Below are positions 9,844-18,676 of a stretch of DNA of 64,000 nt, piece by piece. The notes under the pieces are model-generated. The model was not told the origin of the DNA. It was given only the letters and a program-made list of their open reading frames with translations, and did not search any database. A program made the translations under genes and the position numbers. The stretch is from Xanthomonas translucens pv. cerealis. Its GTDB lineage: Bacteria > Pseudomonadota > Gammaproteobacteria > Xanthomonadales > Xanthomonadaceae. Position 1 is the stretch's first letter. The number at the start of each line of letters is the position of its first letter. The stretch is taken from the NCBI RefSeq assembly GCF_006838285.1, contig NZ_CP038228.1, positions 434,001 to 498,000 of the forward strand. The letters are read 5' to 3'.

Positions 9844-10362
9844 ATGAACAAGACCACCCGCGTACTGCTTGTTTCGCTGTTGTCCGTCGCAGCTCTGGCC
9901 GGCTGCTCCAAGAAGGTCAAGGAAGTTCCCCCGACCGATACCACCGGCACCACCGGTTCCACCACCCCGGCCGGCCCGTCGACCTCCGGCCTGTACGGCC
10001 CGGGCGATTTGAATACCGATGCCTGCCTGCGCCAGCGCGTGGTCTACTTCGATCTGGACCAGGACTCGCTGAAGCCGGAGTTCCAGGCGATCATGGCCTG
10101 TCACGCCAAGTACCTGCGTGACCGTCCGTCCTCGCGCATCACCCTGCAGGGCAATGCCGACGAGCGCGGTTCGCGCGAGTACAACATGGGCCTGGGCGAG
10201 CGTCGTGGCAACGCCGTGTCTTCGGCGCTGCAGGCTGCCGGCGGTTCGGCTGCGCAGCTGACCGTGGTCAGCTACGGCGAAGAGCGTCCGGTGTGCACCG
10301 AGTCGGGCGAGTCCTGCTGGTCGCAGAACCGCCGCGTCGAGATCGTGTACACGGCTCAGTAA
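9844..10362 (+). CDS. pal: Peptidoglycan-associated lipoprotein Pal
   Basis: Outer-membrane lipoprotein of 172 residues. The signal ends in the lipobox LAGC (Cys21), followed by a Thr/Pro linker and an OmpA-like peptidoglycan-binding domain with LQGNADERGSREYNMGLGERR. It anchors the outer membrane to the wall and completes the Tol-Pal set. The 70 bp upstream are AT-rich (around 9780-9805) and may hold a separate promoter; AGGAG precedes the start by about 15 bp. Confidence 0.96.
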   Translation: MNKTTRVLLVSLLSVAALAGCSKKVKEVPPTDTTGTTGSTTPAGPSTSGLYGPGDLNTDACLRQRVVYFDLDQDSLKPEFQAIMACHAKYLRDRPSSRITLQGNADERGSREYNMGLGERRGNAVSSALQAAGGSAAQLTVVSYGEERPVCTESGESCWSQNRRVEIVYTAQ

Positions 10363-10365
10363 TAG

Positions 10366-11178
10366 ATGCGTATCGGTGTCCTTACATCGATGATCGTCGC
10401 GGCGGCCCTGGTGGCCGCCGCGCCGGCTGATGCGCAGCGCGCAAGCCTCGCCGATCGCGTGTCCGCGCTCGAGCAGCAGGCCATGAACACCCAGGGCAAC
10501 ACCGACATGCTGAACCAGCTCAACCAGCTGCGGACGCAGGTGCAGTCGCTGGAGGCCACGATCGAGCAATTGCAGCACGACAACGAACAACTCAAGCAGC
10601 GCGCCAAGGACCAGTACCTGGACTTGGACGGCCGCCTGAACCGGATCGAGGGTGGCGCGACGCCGCCGTTGCCGCCGGCTGGCGCTGCCGCACCTGCCGC
10701 TTCCGCACCCGCCGCCAAGCCGGCTGCCGCCGTTTCCGAACGGCCGCCGTCGGTGCATGGCGACGCCGGCACGCTCGCCGCCAGCGGCGACGAGCGCACC
10801 AGCTACAACGTCGCCTTCGAGGCGCTGAAGGCTGGCAAATATGCCGACTCGGCGAATCTGTTCCAGAGCTTTCTCGAGCTGTACCCGAACGGCGTGTATG
10901 CCCCCAATGCCTTGTATTGGCTGGGCGAGAGCTATTACGCCACCAAGAATTTCCCGCTGGCCGAGGCGCAGTTCCGCGACCTGATCGGCCGCTATCCGAC
11001 CCACGACAAGGCCTCCGGCGCCCTGCTCAAGCTGGGCTTGTCCCAGTACGGCGAAGGCCGCACCCAGGACGCCGAGCAGACCCTGCAGCAGGTGATCAGC
11101 CAGTATCCGGGATCGGATGCCGCGCGCACCGCGCAGGACCGCCTGCAGTCGATCCGCATCGGCCAGCAGCTGCGCTGA
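10366..11178 (+). CDS. cpoB: Cell division coordinator CpoB (YbgF)
   Basis: Periplasmic protein, 270 residues: a signal peptide (~1-23, cleaved after ADAQ), a trimerising coiled coil (about 25-85), an Ala/Pro linker, and tetratricopeptide repeats from ~145 (YNVAFEALKAGKYADSANLF and following). CpoB coordinates Tol with peptidoglycan synthesis at the septum. It starts 3 bp after pal. Confidence 0.93.
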   Translation: MRIGVLTSMIVAAALVAAAPADAQRASLADRVSALEQQAMNTQGNTDMLNQLNQLRTQVQSLEATIEQLQHDNEQLKQRAKDQYLDLDGRLNRIEGGATPPLPPAGAAAPAASAPAAKPAAAVSERPPSVHGDAGTLAASGDERTSYNVAFEALKAGKYADSANLFQSFLELYPNGVYAPNALYWLGESYYATKNFPLAEAQFRDLIGRYPTHDKASGALLKLGLSQYGEGRTQDAEQTLQQVISQYPGSDAARTAQDRLQSIRIGQQLR

Positions 11179-11224
11179 GCCCCCGAACGCTGCCGCCATC
11201 GTCGCGGGGGCATACTTTCCCGCC

Positions 11225-11902
11225 ATGGCCGCCGTTCCCAGCGAAATCGTTCAAAGCCCGCTACCGCGCCTGAAGCTGACGGAGATATTCCTGTCGCTAC
11301 AGGGCGAGGCCGACAGCGCCGGCTGGCCGACCGTGTTCGTGCGCCTGACCGGCTGCCCGCTGCGCTGCAGCTATTGCGATACCGCCTACGCCTTCCACGG
11401 CGGGCAGTGGTGGGACATCGACGCGATCCTGGCCGAGGTGGCGCGCCACGGCGTGCGCCATGTCTGCGTGACCGGCGGCGAGCCGCTGGCGCAGAAGCGC
11501 TGCCTGCGCCTGCTAGAGCAGCTATGCGACGCCGGCTACGACGTATCGCTGGAAACCTCCGGTGCGCTGGACATCGCCGACGTGGACCCGCGCGTGTCGC
11601 GAGTGCTCGACATCAAGACCCCGGCCTCGCAGGAGGCGCAGCGCAACCGCTGGGAAAACCTGCCGCTGCTGAGCGCGCGCGACCAGATCAAGTTCGTGCT
11701 GTGCGGCCGTGCCGACTACGACTGGGCGCGCGCGATCGTCGCCGAACACCGCCTGCACGAGCGCTGCACCGTGTGGTTCTCGCCGAGCAAGAGCGAATTG
11801 GCGCCGCGCGAGCTGGCCGACTGGATCGTCGCCGACCGCCTGTCGGTGCGCTTCCAGATGCAGCTGCACAAGCTGCTGTGGAACGACGAGCCGGGGCGTT
11901 AG
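11225..11902 (+). CDS. queE: 7-carboxy-7-deazaguanine synthase QueE
   Basis: Radical SAM enzyme that forms 7-carboxy-7-deazaguanine on the queuosine/7-deazaguanine pathway, 225 residues from ATG 11225. The cluster motif is GCPLRCSYCDTAY (Cys-X3-Cys-X2-Cys) and the SAM-binding GGEPL follows. The chosen start matches the family N-terminus (LKLTEIFLSLQGEADSAG). Its partner queC is 180 bp downstream. Confidence 0.95.
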   Translation: MAAVPSEIVQSPLPRLKLTEIFLSLQGEADSAGWPTVFVRLTGCPLRCSYCDTAYAFHGGQWWDIDAILAEVARHGVRHVCVTGGEPLAQKRCLRLLEQLCDAGYDVSLETSGALDIADVDPRVSRVLDIKTPASQEAQRNRWENLPLLSARDQIKFVLCGRADYDWARAIVAEHRLHERCTVWFSPSKSELAPRELADWIVADRLSVRFQMQLHKLLWNDEPGR

Positions 11903-11918
11903 CTGCGCGGGCGCGTAG

Positions 11919-12080
11919 CCGGGAATCGGGAATGGAGAAACGGGAATCGGCAAAGCGCTGCATTGCAGACGATTCGTTGAGTGCTTCGATTCCGCTTCTC
12001 GAAAACCGGCGATCCTCCCTGTTCGGTGCAGCTGTTACGCTCTGCCCATTCCCGTTTTTCCATTCCCCAATCCCGGCCCC
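11919..12080. repeat. Inverted-arm element 6 with GGGAATC-type units (queE-queC)
   Basis: Left arm 11920-11950 (GGGAATCGGGAAT and a further CGGGAATCGG) and right arm 12046-12080 (CCATTCCCG and CCCCAATCCCGG) are inverted and about 95 bp apart. The right arm ends just before the queC start. It is the same architecture as the GGGGACC elements with a different unit. Confidence 0.7.
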
Positions 12081-12083
12081 ACA

Positions 12084-12749
12084 ATGAAAAACGCCGTTGT
12101 CCTACTCTCCGGTGGCATGGATTCCGCCGTCGTCGTCGCTATCGCCCGCGAGCAGGGTTATGCCGTGCATGCGCTGAGCGTCAGCTATGGGCAGCGGCAT
12201 ACCTCCGAACTGGACGCGGCCACGCGCGTGGCCGCCGCGCTCGGCGCGGTGGCACACAAGACCGTCAACGTCGACCTGCGCAGCATCGGCGGCTCCGCGC
12301 TGACCGACGACATCGAGGTGCCGGACGCGGGCGGCGAGGGCATCCCGGTCACCTATGTGCCGGCGCGCAACACCATCATGCTGTCGGTGGCGCTGGGCTG
12401 GGCCGAGGTGCTGGGCGCGGCGGACATCTTCTGCGGCGTCAACGCGGTGGACTACTCCGGCTACCCGGACTGCCGTCCCGAGTTCATCGACGCGTTCCAG
12501 ACCCTGGCCAACCTGGCGACCAAGGCCGGCGTGGAAGGCGCCGGCCTGCGCGTGCACGCGCCGCTGCAGCGCATGAGCAAGGCCGACATCGTGCGCGAGG
12601 GCCAGCGCCTGGGCGTGGATTTCGGCCTCACTGTGTCTTGCTACCGCGCCGATGGCGACGGCCGCGCCTGCGGCCACTGCGACGCCTGCCGGCTGCGCGC
12701 CGCCGGCTTCGCCGATGCCGGCGTGGCCGACCCGACCCGCTACGCCTGA
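12084..12749 (+). CDS. queC: 7-cyano-7-deazaguanine synthase QueC
   Basis: Converts 7-carboxy-7-deazaguanine to preQ0 with ATP and ammonia; 221 residues. The PP-loop is [12 protein letters not shown] near the N-terminus, and the C-terminal zinc site is [20 protein letters not shown] with four Cys. It follows queE, so the window holds two consecutive steps of the pathway. Confidence 0.96.
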   Translation: MKNAVVLLSGGMDSAVVVAIAREQGYAVHALSVSYGQRHTSELDAATRVAAALGAVAHKTVNVDLRSIGGSALTDDIEVPDAGGEGIPVTYVPARNTIMLSVALGWAEVLGAADIFCGVNAVDYSGYPDCRPEFIDAFQTLANLATKAGVEGAGLRVHAPLQRMSKADIVREGQRLGVDFGLTVSCYRADGDGRACGHCDACRLRAAGFADAGVADPTRYA

Positions 12750-12756
12750 TTTCGCG

Positions 12757-12784
12757 TTGACCCTGGGCTGGGGTAGACTACGCA
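12757..12784 (+). promoter_or_regulatory. Possible promoter of tRNA-Lys
   Basis: TTGACC at 12757-12762 and TACGCA at 12779-12784 are 16 bp apart, 28 bp before the tRNA. The -10 is poor; the -35 is good. Confidence 0.35.
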
Positions 12785-12811
12785 CCCGGCGCAAGGCCGG
12801 GACGTTGTTTT

Positions 12812-12887
12812 GGGCCGTTAGCTCAGTCGGTAGAGCAGAAGACTTTTAATCTTTTGGTCGATGGTTCGAATCCATCACGGCCCACCA
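12812..12887 (+). tRNA. tRNA-Lys (anticodon TTT)
   Basis: A 76-nt cloverleaf with acceptor stem GGGCCGT/ACGGCCC and an encoded CCA. The D arm is TAGCTCAGTCGGTAGAGCA, the anticodon loop CTTTTAA gives TTT at 12845-12847, and the T arm contains GGTTCGAATCC. The sequence after it (12888-13086) holds no recognisable gene, and no integrase was seen. Confidence 0.97.
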
Positions 12888-13086
12888 GTAAAAATAGGGT
12901 TTGCATCCTCTGCGGCCAGATCTCGCCCGCTTGATGCCTGCGCTGGTGCCTACATGCCGCGCGCCATGTGCCGGTAGCGTTTTCCGCGATGTGCTGGCTT
13001 TCGCGAAATTGCGCGTTGCGCTCTGGCGACGATCGGGATGCGCGCCGTGCGCTGCGCTATGTTCGGCGCTAGGACTGCAACGTTGA

Positions 13087-13254
13087 ACTGCGCGATGCGC
13101 TGACGGCGGCGCAGACGGTAGGCTCATCGACGCGAGCGTCGCCGCGGGGGCCGTGGGCGAGGCCGGCGCGACCCATTTCGAGATGGGCTACCGCGCTGGC
13201 GTGCAAGGCGTGATCGGGCGCGTGGACGAGGGCGCGATGCGCCTGAAACTGTGA
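13087..13254 (+). pseudogene. Possible 3' remnant of a lost gene
   Basis: A coding-like tail (LIDASVAAGAVGEAGATHFE followed by MGYRAGVQGVIGRVDEGAMR) ends at TGA 13252-13254. A frame change near 13120 joins it to ELRDALTAAQTV just upstream, which itself has no start. I recognise no family. The rest of 12888-13405 shows nothing else I can support. It could be chance open frames in GC-rich DNA. Confidence 0.25.
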
Positions 13255-13405
13255 GCCAGAGACGCGATTGCGGCGCAACTGCCGATGTCTGACCAGTCTG
13301 GCGACAAGACGCAATGGCGTCTCGATTGCACAACGGCGACAGATCGCTTGTTCGCGGCAGCGGTGCGGCCTAGGCTTGGCACAGCGAAGTACATAGGAGC
13401 AAGCG

Positions 13406-13465
13406 ATGTATTGCCGTGTTTCCACGTCGCATCCTGCGGCTGTCCATCCGCGCGGAATCCGATGA
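13406..13465 (+). CDS. Possible 19-residue leader peptide before the SGNH hydrolase gene
   Basis: ATG 13406 follows a good Shine-Dalgarno (AGGAG at 13395-13399) and encodes MYCRVSTSHPAAVHPRGIR. Its TGA overlaps the ATG of the hydrolase gene (ATGA at 13462-13465). The hydrolase start itself lacks an obvious ribosome-binding site, so translation may be coupled through this leader. The peptide is too short for a composition test and may only serve re-initiation. Confidence 0.35.
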   Translation: MYCRVSTSHPAAVHPRGIR

Positions 13466-14925
13466 GTGCACCTTCCGGTCCTGGCCATGCGGCGCAGTGC
13501 GTGCACGCCGACGCTGCCGATGCGGCGGCACAGGATCCGTCGCGGCGCCGTTTCCTGCAGTGCAGTGCGCTGGCGGCTGCCGTGGGCCTGCTGCGCGTCC
13601 CGCTGGCGGCGACCGCGTCCAGCGCAGGCCATGTGCAGGCGCTACCGCCGCGGCCGTACTGCGAGGGCGACCCTCCGGTTGCGCAGAACCCGTTGCGCTT
13701 CGCGTCCTCCGGCAATGTGGCGCACAACGGCAAGGAGTCGATCGGCAAGCGCGGCGTGCAGATCCGCTGGCCCTACGTGCTCGGCTCCGGTGACCTGTGC
13801 GAGCTGCGCCTGCTGCTGGACAACTGGTACTTTTCCTACAGCAACAACGCGATGGTCAACCCGGGCAATACGCTGCCGATTCAGGGGGCATCGTTGGAGA
13901 TCGGTGGCGTGGTGAAGCCGATCACTTTCGGCGGCGCGGCCGGTATCACGCTGGACGATGGCGCCAACGACGTGCTGAGCGATCCGCTCACGCCTGCCGA
14001 CTTCGCGCTTGCGACGTTTGCGCGCGGGACGACCGCGTACGTGAAGATGCTGGTGATGTTCGACCTGTCCACGGCATCGAACCTGTGCAACAGCTCGGCG
14101 CGCGCCACGTCGCAATCCGGAGCCCGCGTGGCCTGGTTCGACCCAACGCTGACCGTCAGCAGCGACGTGTATGCAGCGGGGCAATGGACGCAAACCGGAG
14201 ATGCGGTGCAGAGCCGCCCGAACGGTTATGTGCCCAAACTGGTCGGTCGGCACGTCGATGCTGCCGCCAAGGCATGGCTGTGCGTGGGCGATTCGCTCTG
14301 TCAGGGCACCGGCGATGCGGGCAGCGCCACGCGCGTGGCCGGCCTGGGCTGGATGTCGCGGGCAATGCGCGATTCGAGCGACACCGATGCAAGCCAGATC
14401 GGCTACATGAACATGGCCGTGCACGGCAGCATCAGCACGTTGGCGGTCGTCGATGCGCGCAGCGCGACGCTGGCGAGATACGCGACGCATGCCGTCGTCA
14501 TGTACGGTACCAACGACATCGGCCTCGCCGGCACCGGCGTGTCGCTGGACACGCTGCAGACCCGTCTGTCGGCGATCTACGCGATGCTGCGCGCCAATGC
14601 GGTGCAGAAGATCCTGGCCGCTCACCTGTTGCCGCGGACCACTTCTACCGACAGCTGGGCCACCGAAGCGAACCAGAACTATTGCGGTGGCCCTGGCGGC
14701 TGGGACAGTAACGGAATCGCTGCGCAACTCAGCGCCTGGCTGGCGCCGAATATGGGCGCAGCGGTCGATGCGTTCCAGCATTGGCCATCGATCCGCGGCA
14801 GCGACGATCTGAAATTTCTGGCGACCGGAGCCGCGCGCTATGCGACCACCGACGGCACGCATCCCACCACGGCGGGCTACGGCCTTATGGCCGCAGACGT
14901 GCGCGCGCAGATGGACGCGCTGTAG
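13462..14925 (+). CDS. Tat-exported SGNH/GDSL-type hydrolase
   Basis: A secreted esterase or acyl hydrolase of 487 residues; the substrate is unknown. A Tat-like signal (RRRFLQ at ~28-33, then a hydrophobic stretch to ~52) precedes a region of about 200 residues with no recognised motif, possibly a beta-rich domain. The SGNH blocks come late: GDSLCQGTG near 275 (nucleophile Ser), GTND near 349 (Asn), and DGTHPTTAGY near 463 (Asp and His). I chose ATG 13462 because it places the twin-arginine motif in the N-terminal 30 residues; an in-frame start at 13285 would bury it. The gene stands alone. Confidence 0.8.
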   Translation: MSAPSGPGHAAQCVHADAADAAAQDPSRRRFLQCSALAAAVGLLRVPLAATASSAGHVQALPPRPYCEGDPPVAQNPLRFASSGNVAHNGKESIGKRGVQIRWPYVLGSGDLCELRLLLDNWYFSYSNNAMVNPGNTLPIQGASLEIGGVVKPITFGGAAGITLDDGANDVLSDPLTPADFALATFARGTTAYVKMLVMFDLSTASNLCNSSARATSQSGARVAWFDPTLTVSSDVYAAGQWTQTGDAVQSRPNGYVPKLVGRHVDAAAKAWLCVGDSLCQGTGDAGSATRVAGLGWMSRAMRDSSDTDASQIGYMNMAVHGSISTLAVVDARSATLARYATHAVVMYGTNDIGLAGTGVSLDTLQTRLSAIYAMLRANAVQKILAAHLLPRTTSTDSWATEANQNYCGGPGGWDSNGIAAQLSAWLAPNMGAAVDAFQHWPSIRGSDDLKFLATGAARYATTDGTHPTTAGYGLMAADVRAQMDAL

Positions 14926-15012
14926 CGCCCGACAGGGACGTTCAGTGCCGCGCGTGGTGCGCCGGCCCGATGCCGACGCACGCATGCCGCCGCTGCGCCG
15001 GCGGCTTGGCCG

Positions 15013-15513
15013 TTACCAGCCGCCGTAGGGATAGCCGTAGCCGCCGCGGCCGTAGTAGCCGCCGTGGCCTTCGCTCTGGCCGACGCTGATGCTGATGCCC
15101 ACTTCGCGCGGCTTGCCGTCGTCGTTGTAATAGGTCTTGCACAGGTTGAGGTTGGCGGCCTGGTAGTTGCTGTTGCCGCCGCGCGAGGAATAGCCGAAAC
15201 CGGTGGCGACGCTGCCGTGCACATCGCCCTTGCAGCGCTCGGCATGCGCCTGCTCGGCCTCGGCCACGGCCTGGGTGGCCGCGGCCTTCTGCGCCGAGGC
15301 CGAGGTGCCGCTGGTGTCGCCGTAGTAGGCGCCGGGCGGATCGGCCTTGTACACCGGGTCGCTGCCGTAGGTGATCGGTTGCTGCGGCACGCTCAGGTCC
15401 AGCGCGCGCTTGGCCGCCTCGCTGTTGCTGCTGCCGGAACCTGCGTCGGCGGAGGTTTGCGCCGTGGCCGGGCCGGCGAGCAGGGCGCAGGCAAGCAGGA
15501 GGGATCGTTTCAT
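15013..15513 (-). CDS. Secreted hypothetical protein with Gly/Tyr-rich tail
   Basis: 166 residues with a clear signal peptide (MKRSLLLACALLAGPATAQ). The mature part carries two Cys (ERCKGD and NLCKTYY) that could form a disulfide, and ends in a Gly/Tyr-rich run (HGGYYGRGGYGYPYGGW). I do not recognise a named family. It is monocistronic, convergent with the hydrolase gene, and probably periplasmic or outer-membrane associated. Confidence 0.75.
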   Translation of the reverse strand: MKRSLLLACALLAGPATAQTSADAGSGSSNSEAAKRALDLSVPQQPITYGSDPVYKADPPGAYYGDTSGTSASAQKAAATQAVAEAEQAHAERCKGDVHGSVATGFGYSSRGGNSNYQAANLNLCKTYYNDDGKPREVGISISVGQSEGHGGYYGRGGYGYPYGGW

Positions 15514-15688
15514 CGACGTACGCCAAGGAAAGAGGGGCTGGAGGGCGGCAGCCGCGGCTGCGCGCCACCATGAGCGGACGCTATCAATATCACGTTGAAC
15601 CCGGCCTGTCGGTGCCGGGGAATTTTCTTGCCGGCGCCGGCCATCTGCCGCGATGCGGCGGCAAGCGCCGCCTTCTTCATTACTGCGG

Positions 15689-17497
<1,809 letters not shown>

Positions 17498-17501
17498 GCG
17501 C

Positions 17502-17798
17502 CTAGGATACCGCGTAGGTCAAGTGCAGCAGTGCGCCGTCGCCACGCACCGCGACGTCAGGCGCCAGCTCCAGCGTGCGTCTGTATTGCCCGACGTGCGC
17601 GGCGCCCACCGCCGACGCGGCCGATCAACAGCACCGGAAACGCGATCAGGCGATGTCCGCTATTGGTGGGCACGCCCGAATCGCCGAGCTGCCATCATCA
17701 CGATGAAAGCCTGCGAACAAGCCAGCTGCGATACCGACGGCGCATCCCAGCACGATGGTCAGCAGCGTGCGGCGTGGCGAGGCATACGAAGCACTCAT
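17502..17798 (-). pseudogene. Frameshifted small membrane-protein gene upstream of recQ
   Basis: Reading leftward from ATG 17798, the frame encodes MSASYASPRRTLLTIVLGCA and a membrane helix ending GLFAGFHRDDGSSAI. The sense then continues in a second frame (DSGVPTNSGHRLIAFPVLLI) and a third (AVGAAHVGQYRRTLELAPDV to LLHLTYAVS), stopping at TAG 17502-17504. Two frameshifts in under 300 bp point to a decayed gene of about 100 codons, probably once transcribed with recQ. Real breakage cannot be told from sequencing error here. The family is unknown. Confidence 0.45.
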
Positions 17799-17894
17799 CG
17801 AACGTCCATGTGGGCGGGCGGAGACCCTGCTGCGTCAGTGTGAGGGATGGGTGGGAGACAGGAGGTCTCTTGCGCAGACCTTCCAGCATGCAAG

Positions 17895-17912
17895 CCCCCT
17901 TAGTAAGGGGGG
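17895..17912. other. Palindrome downstream of dps
   Basis: CCCCCTTA, one G, then TAAGGGGG: a near-perfect palindrome of unknown function between dps and the recQ-linked pseudogene. It is not followed by a T-run on either strand. Confidence 0.5.
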
Positions 17913-17952
17913 CGCGCCGAAGGCCTGGGGATTGGGAGCCGCGCAGATGGGG

Positions 17953-17981
17953 TCCCAGAGTTTGCAGCGCAAACTCTGGGA
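17953..17981. terminator. Strong hairpin downstream of dps
   Basis: TCCCAGAGTTTG and its exact complement CAAACTCTGGGA enclose a 5-nt loop: a perfect 12-bp stem 35 bp past the dps stop. No T-run follows, so it may be an RNA-stabilising or repeat hairpin rather than a classic terminator. Shorter inverted repeats (GCCTGC/GCAGGC) follow at about 17988-18002. Confidence 0.45.
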
Positions 17982-18015
17982 GGCTATGCCTGCTGCGCAG
18001 GCATGGCCATGCCCC

Positions 18016-18582
18016 TTACTGCAGCAAGGAACGCAGCATCCACGCGTACTTCTCGTGGGTCTGCAGGCGCTGGGTCAGCATGTCCACCGACGGGTCGTCG
18101 CCGGCATCGTCGGCGGTCTTCAGCGCCTTGCGCGCGGTGCGGCACAGCGCCTCGTTGCCGACCACCAGCTGGCGCACCATCTCGCGCCAGTCGGCGCTGT
18201 CGCTCAGGCCCGGCTCTTCCGGAATCGAGGTCAGCGCGGCGAATTCCTTGTACGAGCCCGGCGCGTTGAAGCCCAGCGCGCGGATGCGCTCGGCGACGTC
18301 GTCCAGCGCCGCCCACTGCTCGGTGTACTGGGTCTCGAACATCAGGTGCAGCGAGTTGAACATCGACCCGGTCACGTTCCAGTGGAAGTTGTGGGTCTTC
18401 AGGTACAGGGTGAACGCGTCGGCCATGAAGTGCGACAGGCCGTCGGCGATCTTCTTGCGGTCGCTGCCGCTGATCCCGATATCGATGTTGGGCGCGGACG
18501 GCGCCAGCGCGGCCAGCGGCGTGGTGGACGCTGCCTGCTTGGTGGGGCGCTTGGTCTTGCCGGGGGTCTTGCTCTTGGCCAT
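18016..18582 (-). CDS. dps: Dps-family DNA-binding ferritin-like protein
   Basis: Mini-ferritin of 188 residues that stores iron and shields DNA in stress. A Lys-rich N-terminal tail (KSKTPGKTKRPTKQ) typical of DNA-binding members precedes the four-helix bundle. The intersubunit ferroxidase ligands are visible in KTHNFHWNVTGSMFNSLHLM and ETQYTEQWAALDDVAERIRA. A purine-rich RBS (AAGAGGATT) precedes the start. It is divergent from hrpA, sharing a 94-bp intergenic region. Confidence 0.93.
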   Translation of the reverse strand: MAKSKTPGKTKRPTKQAASTTPLAALAPSAPNIDIGISGSDRKKIADGLSHFMADAFTLYLKTHNFHWNVTGSMFNSLHLMFETQYTEQWAALDDVAERIRALGFNAPGSYKEFAALTSIPEEPGLSDSADWREMVRQLVVGNEALCRTARKALKTADDAGDDPSVDMLTQRLQTHEKYAWMLRSLLQ

Positions 18583-18676
18583 CAGGGAATCCTCTTGAGG
18601 GGTTGGGAACGATATGGCGTCACAATAGACAGACTAAAGCATGCGCTGTTATTCAACGTTCAACGGCATCCGATTG

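Noticed and set aside
15655..15680. GGCGGC-AAGC-GCCGCC hairpin as recQ terminator
   Set aside because: No T-run follows on the recQ strand, and such stems arise easily in this GC-rich DNA.
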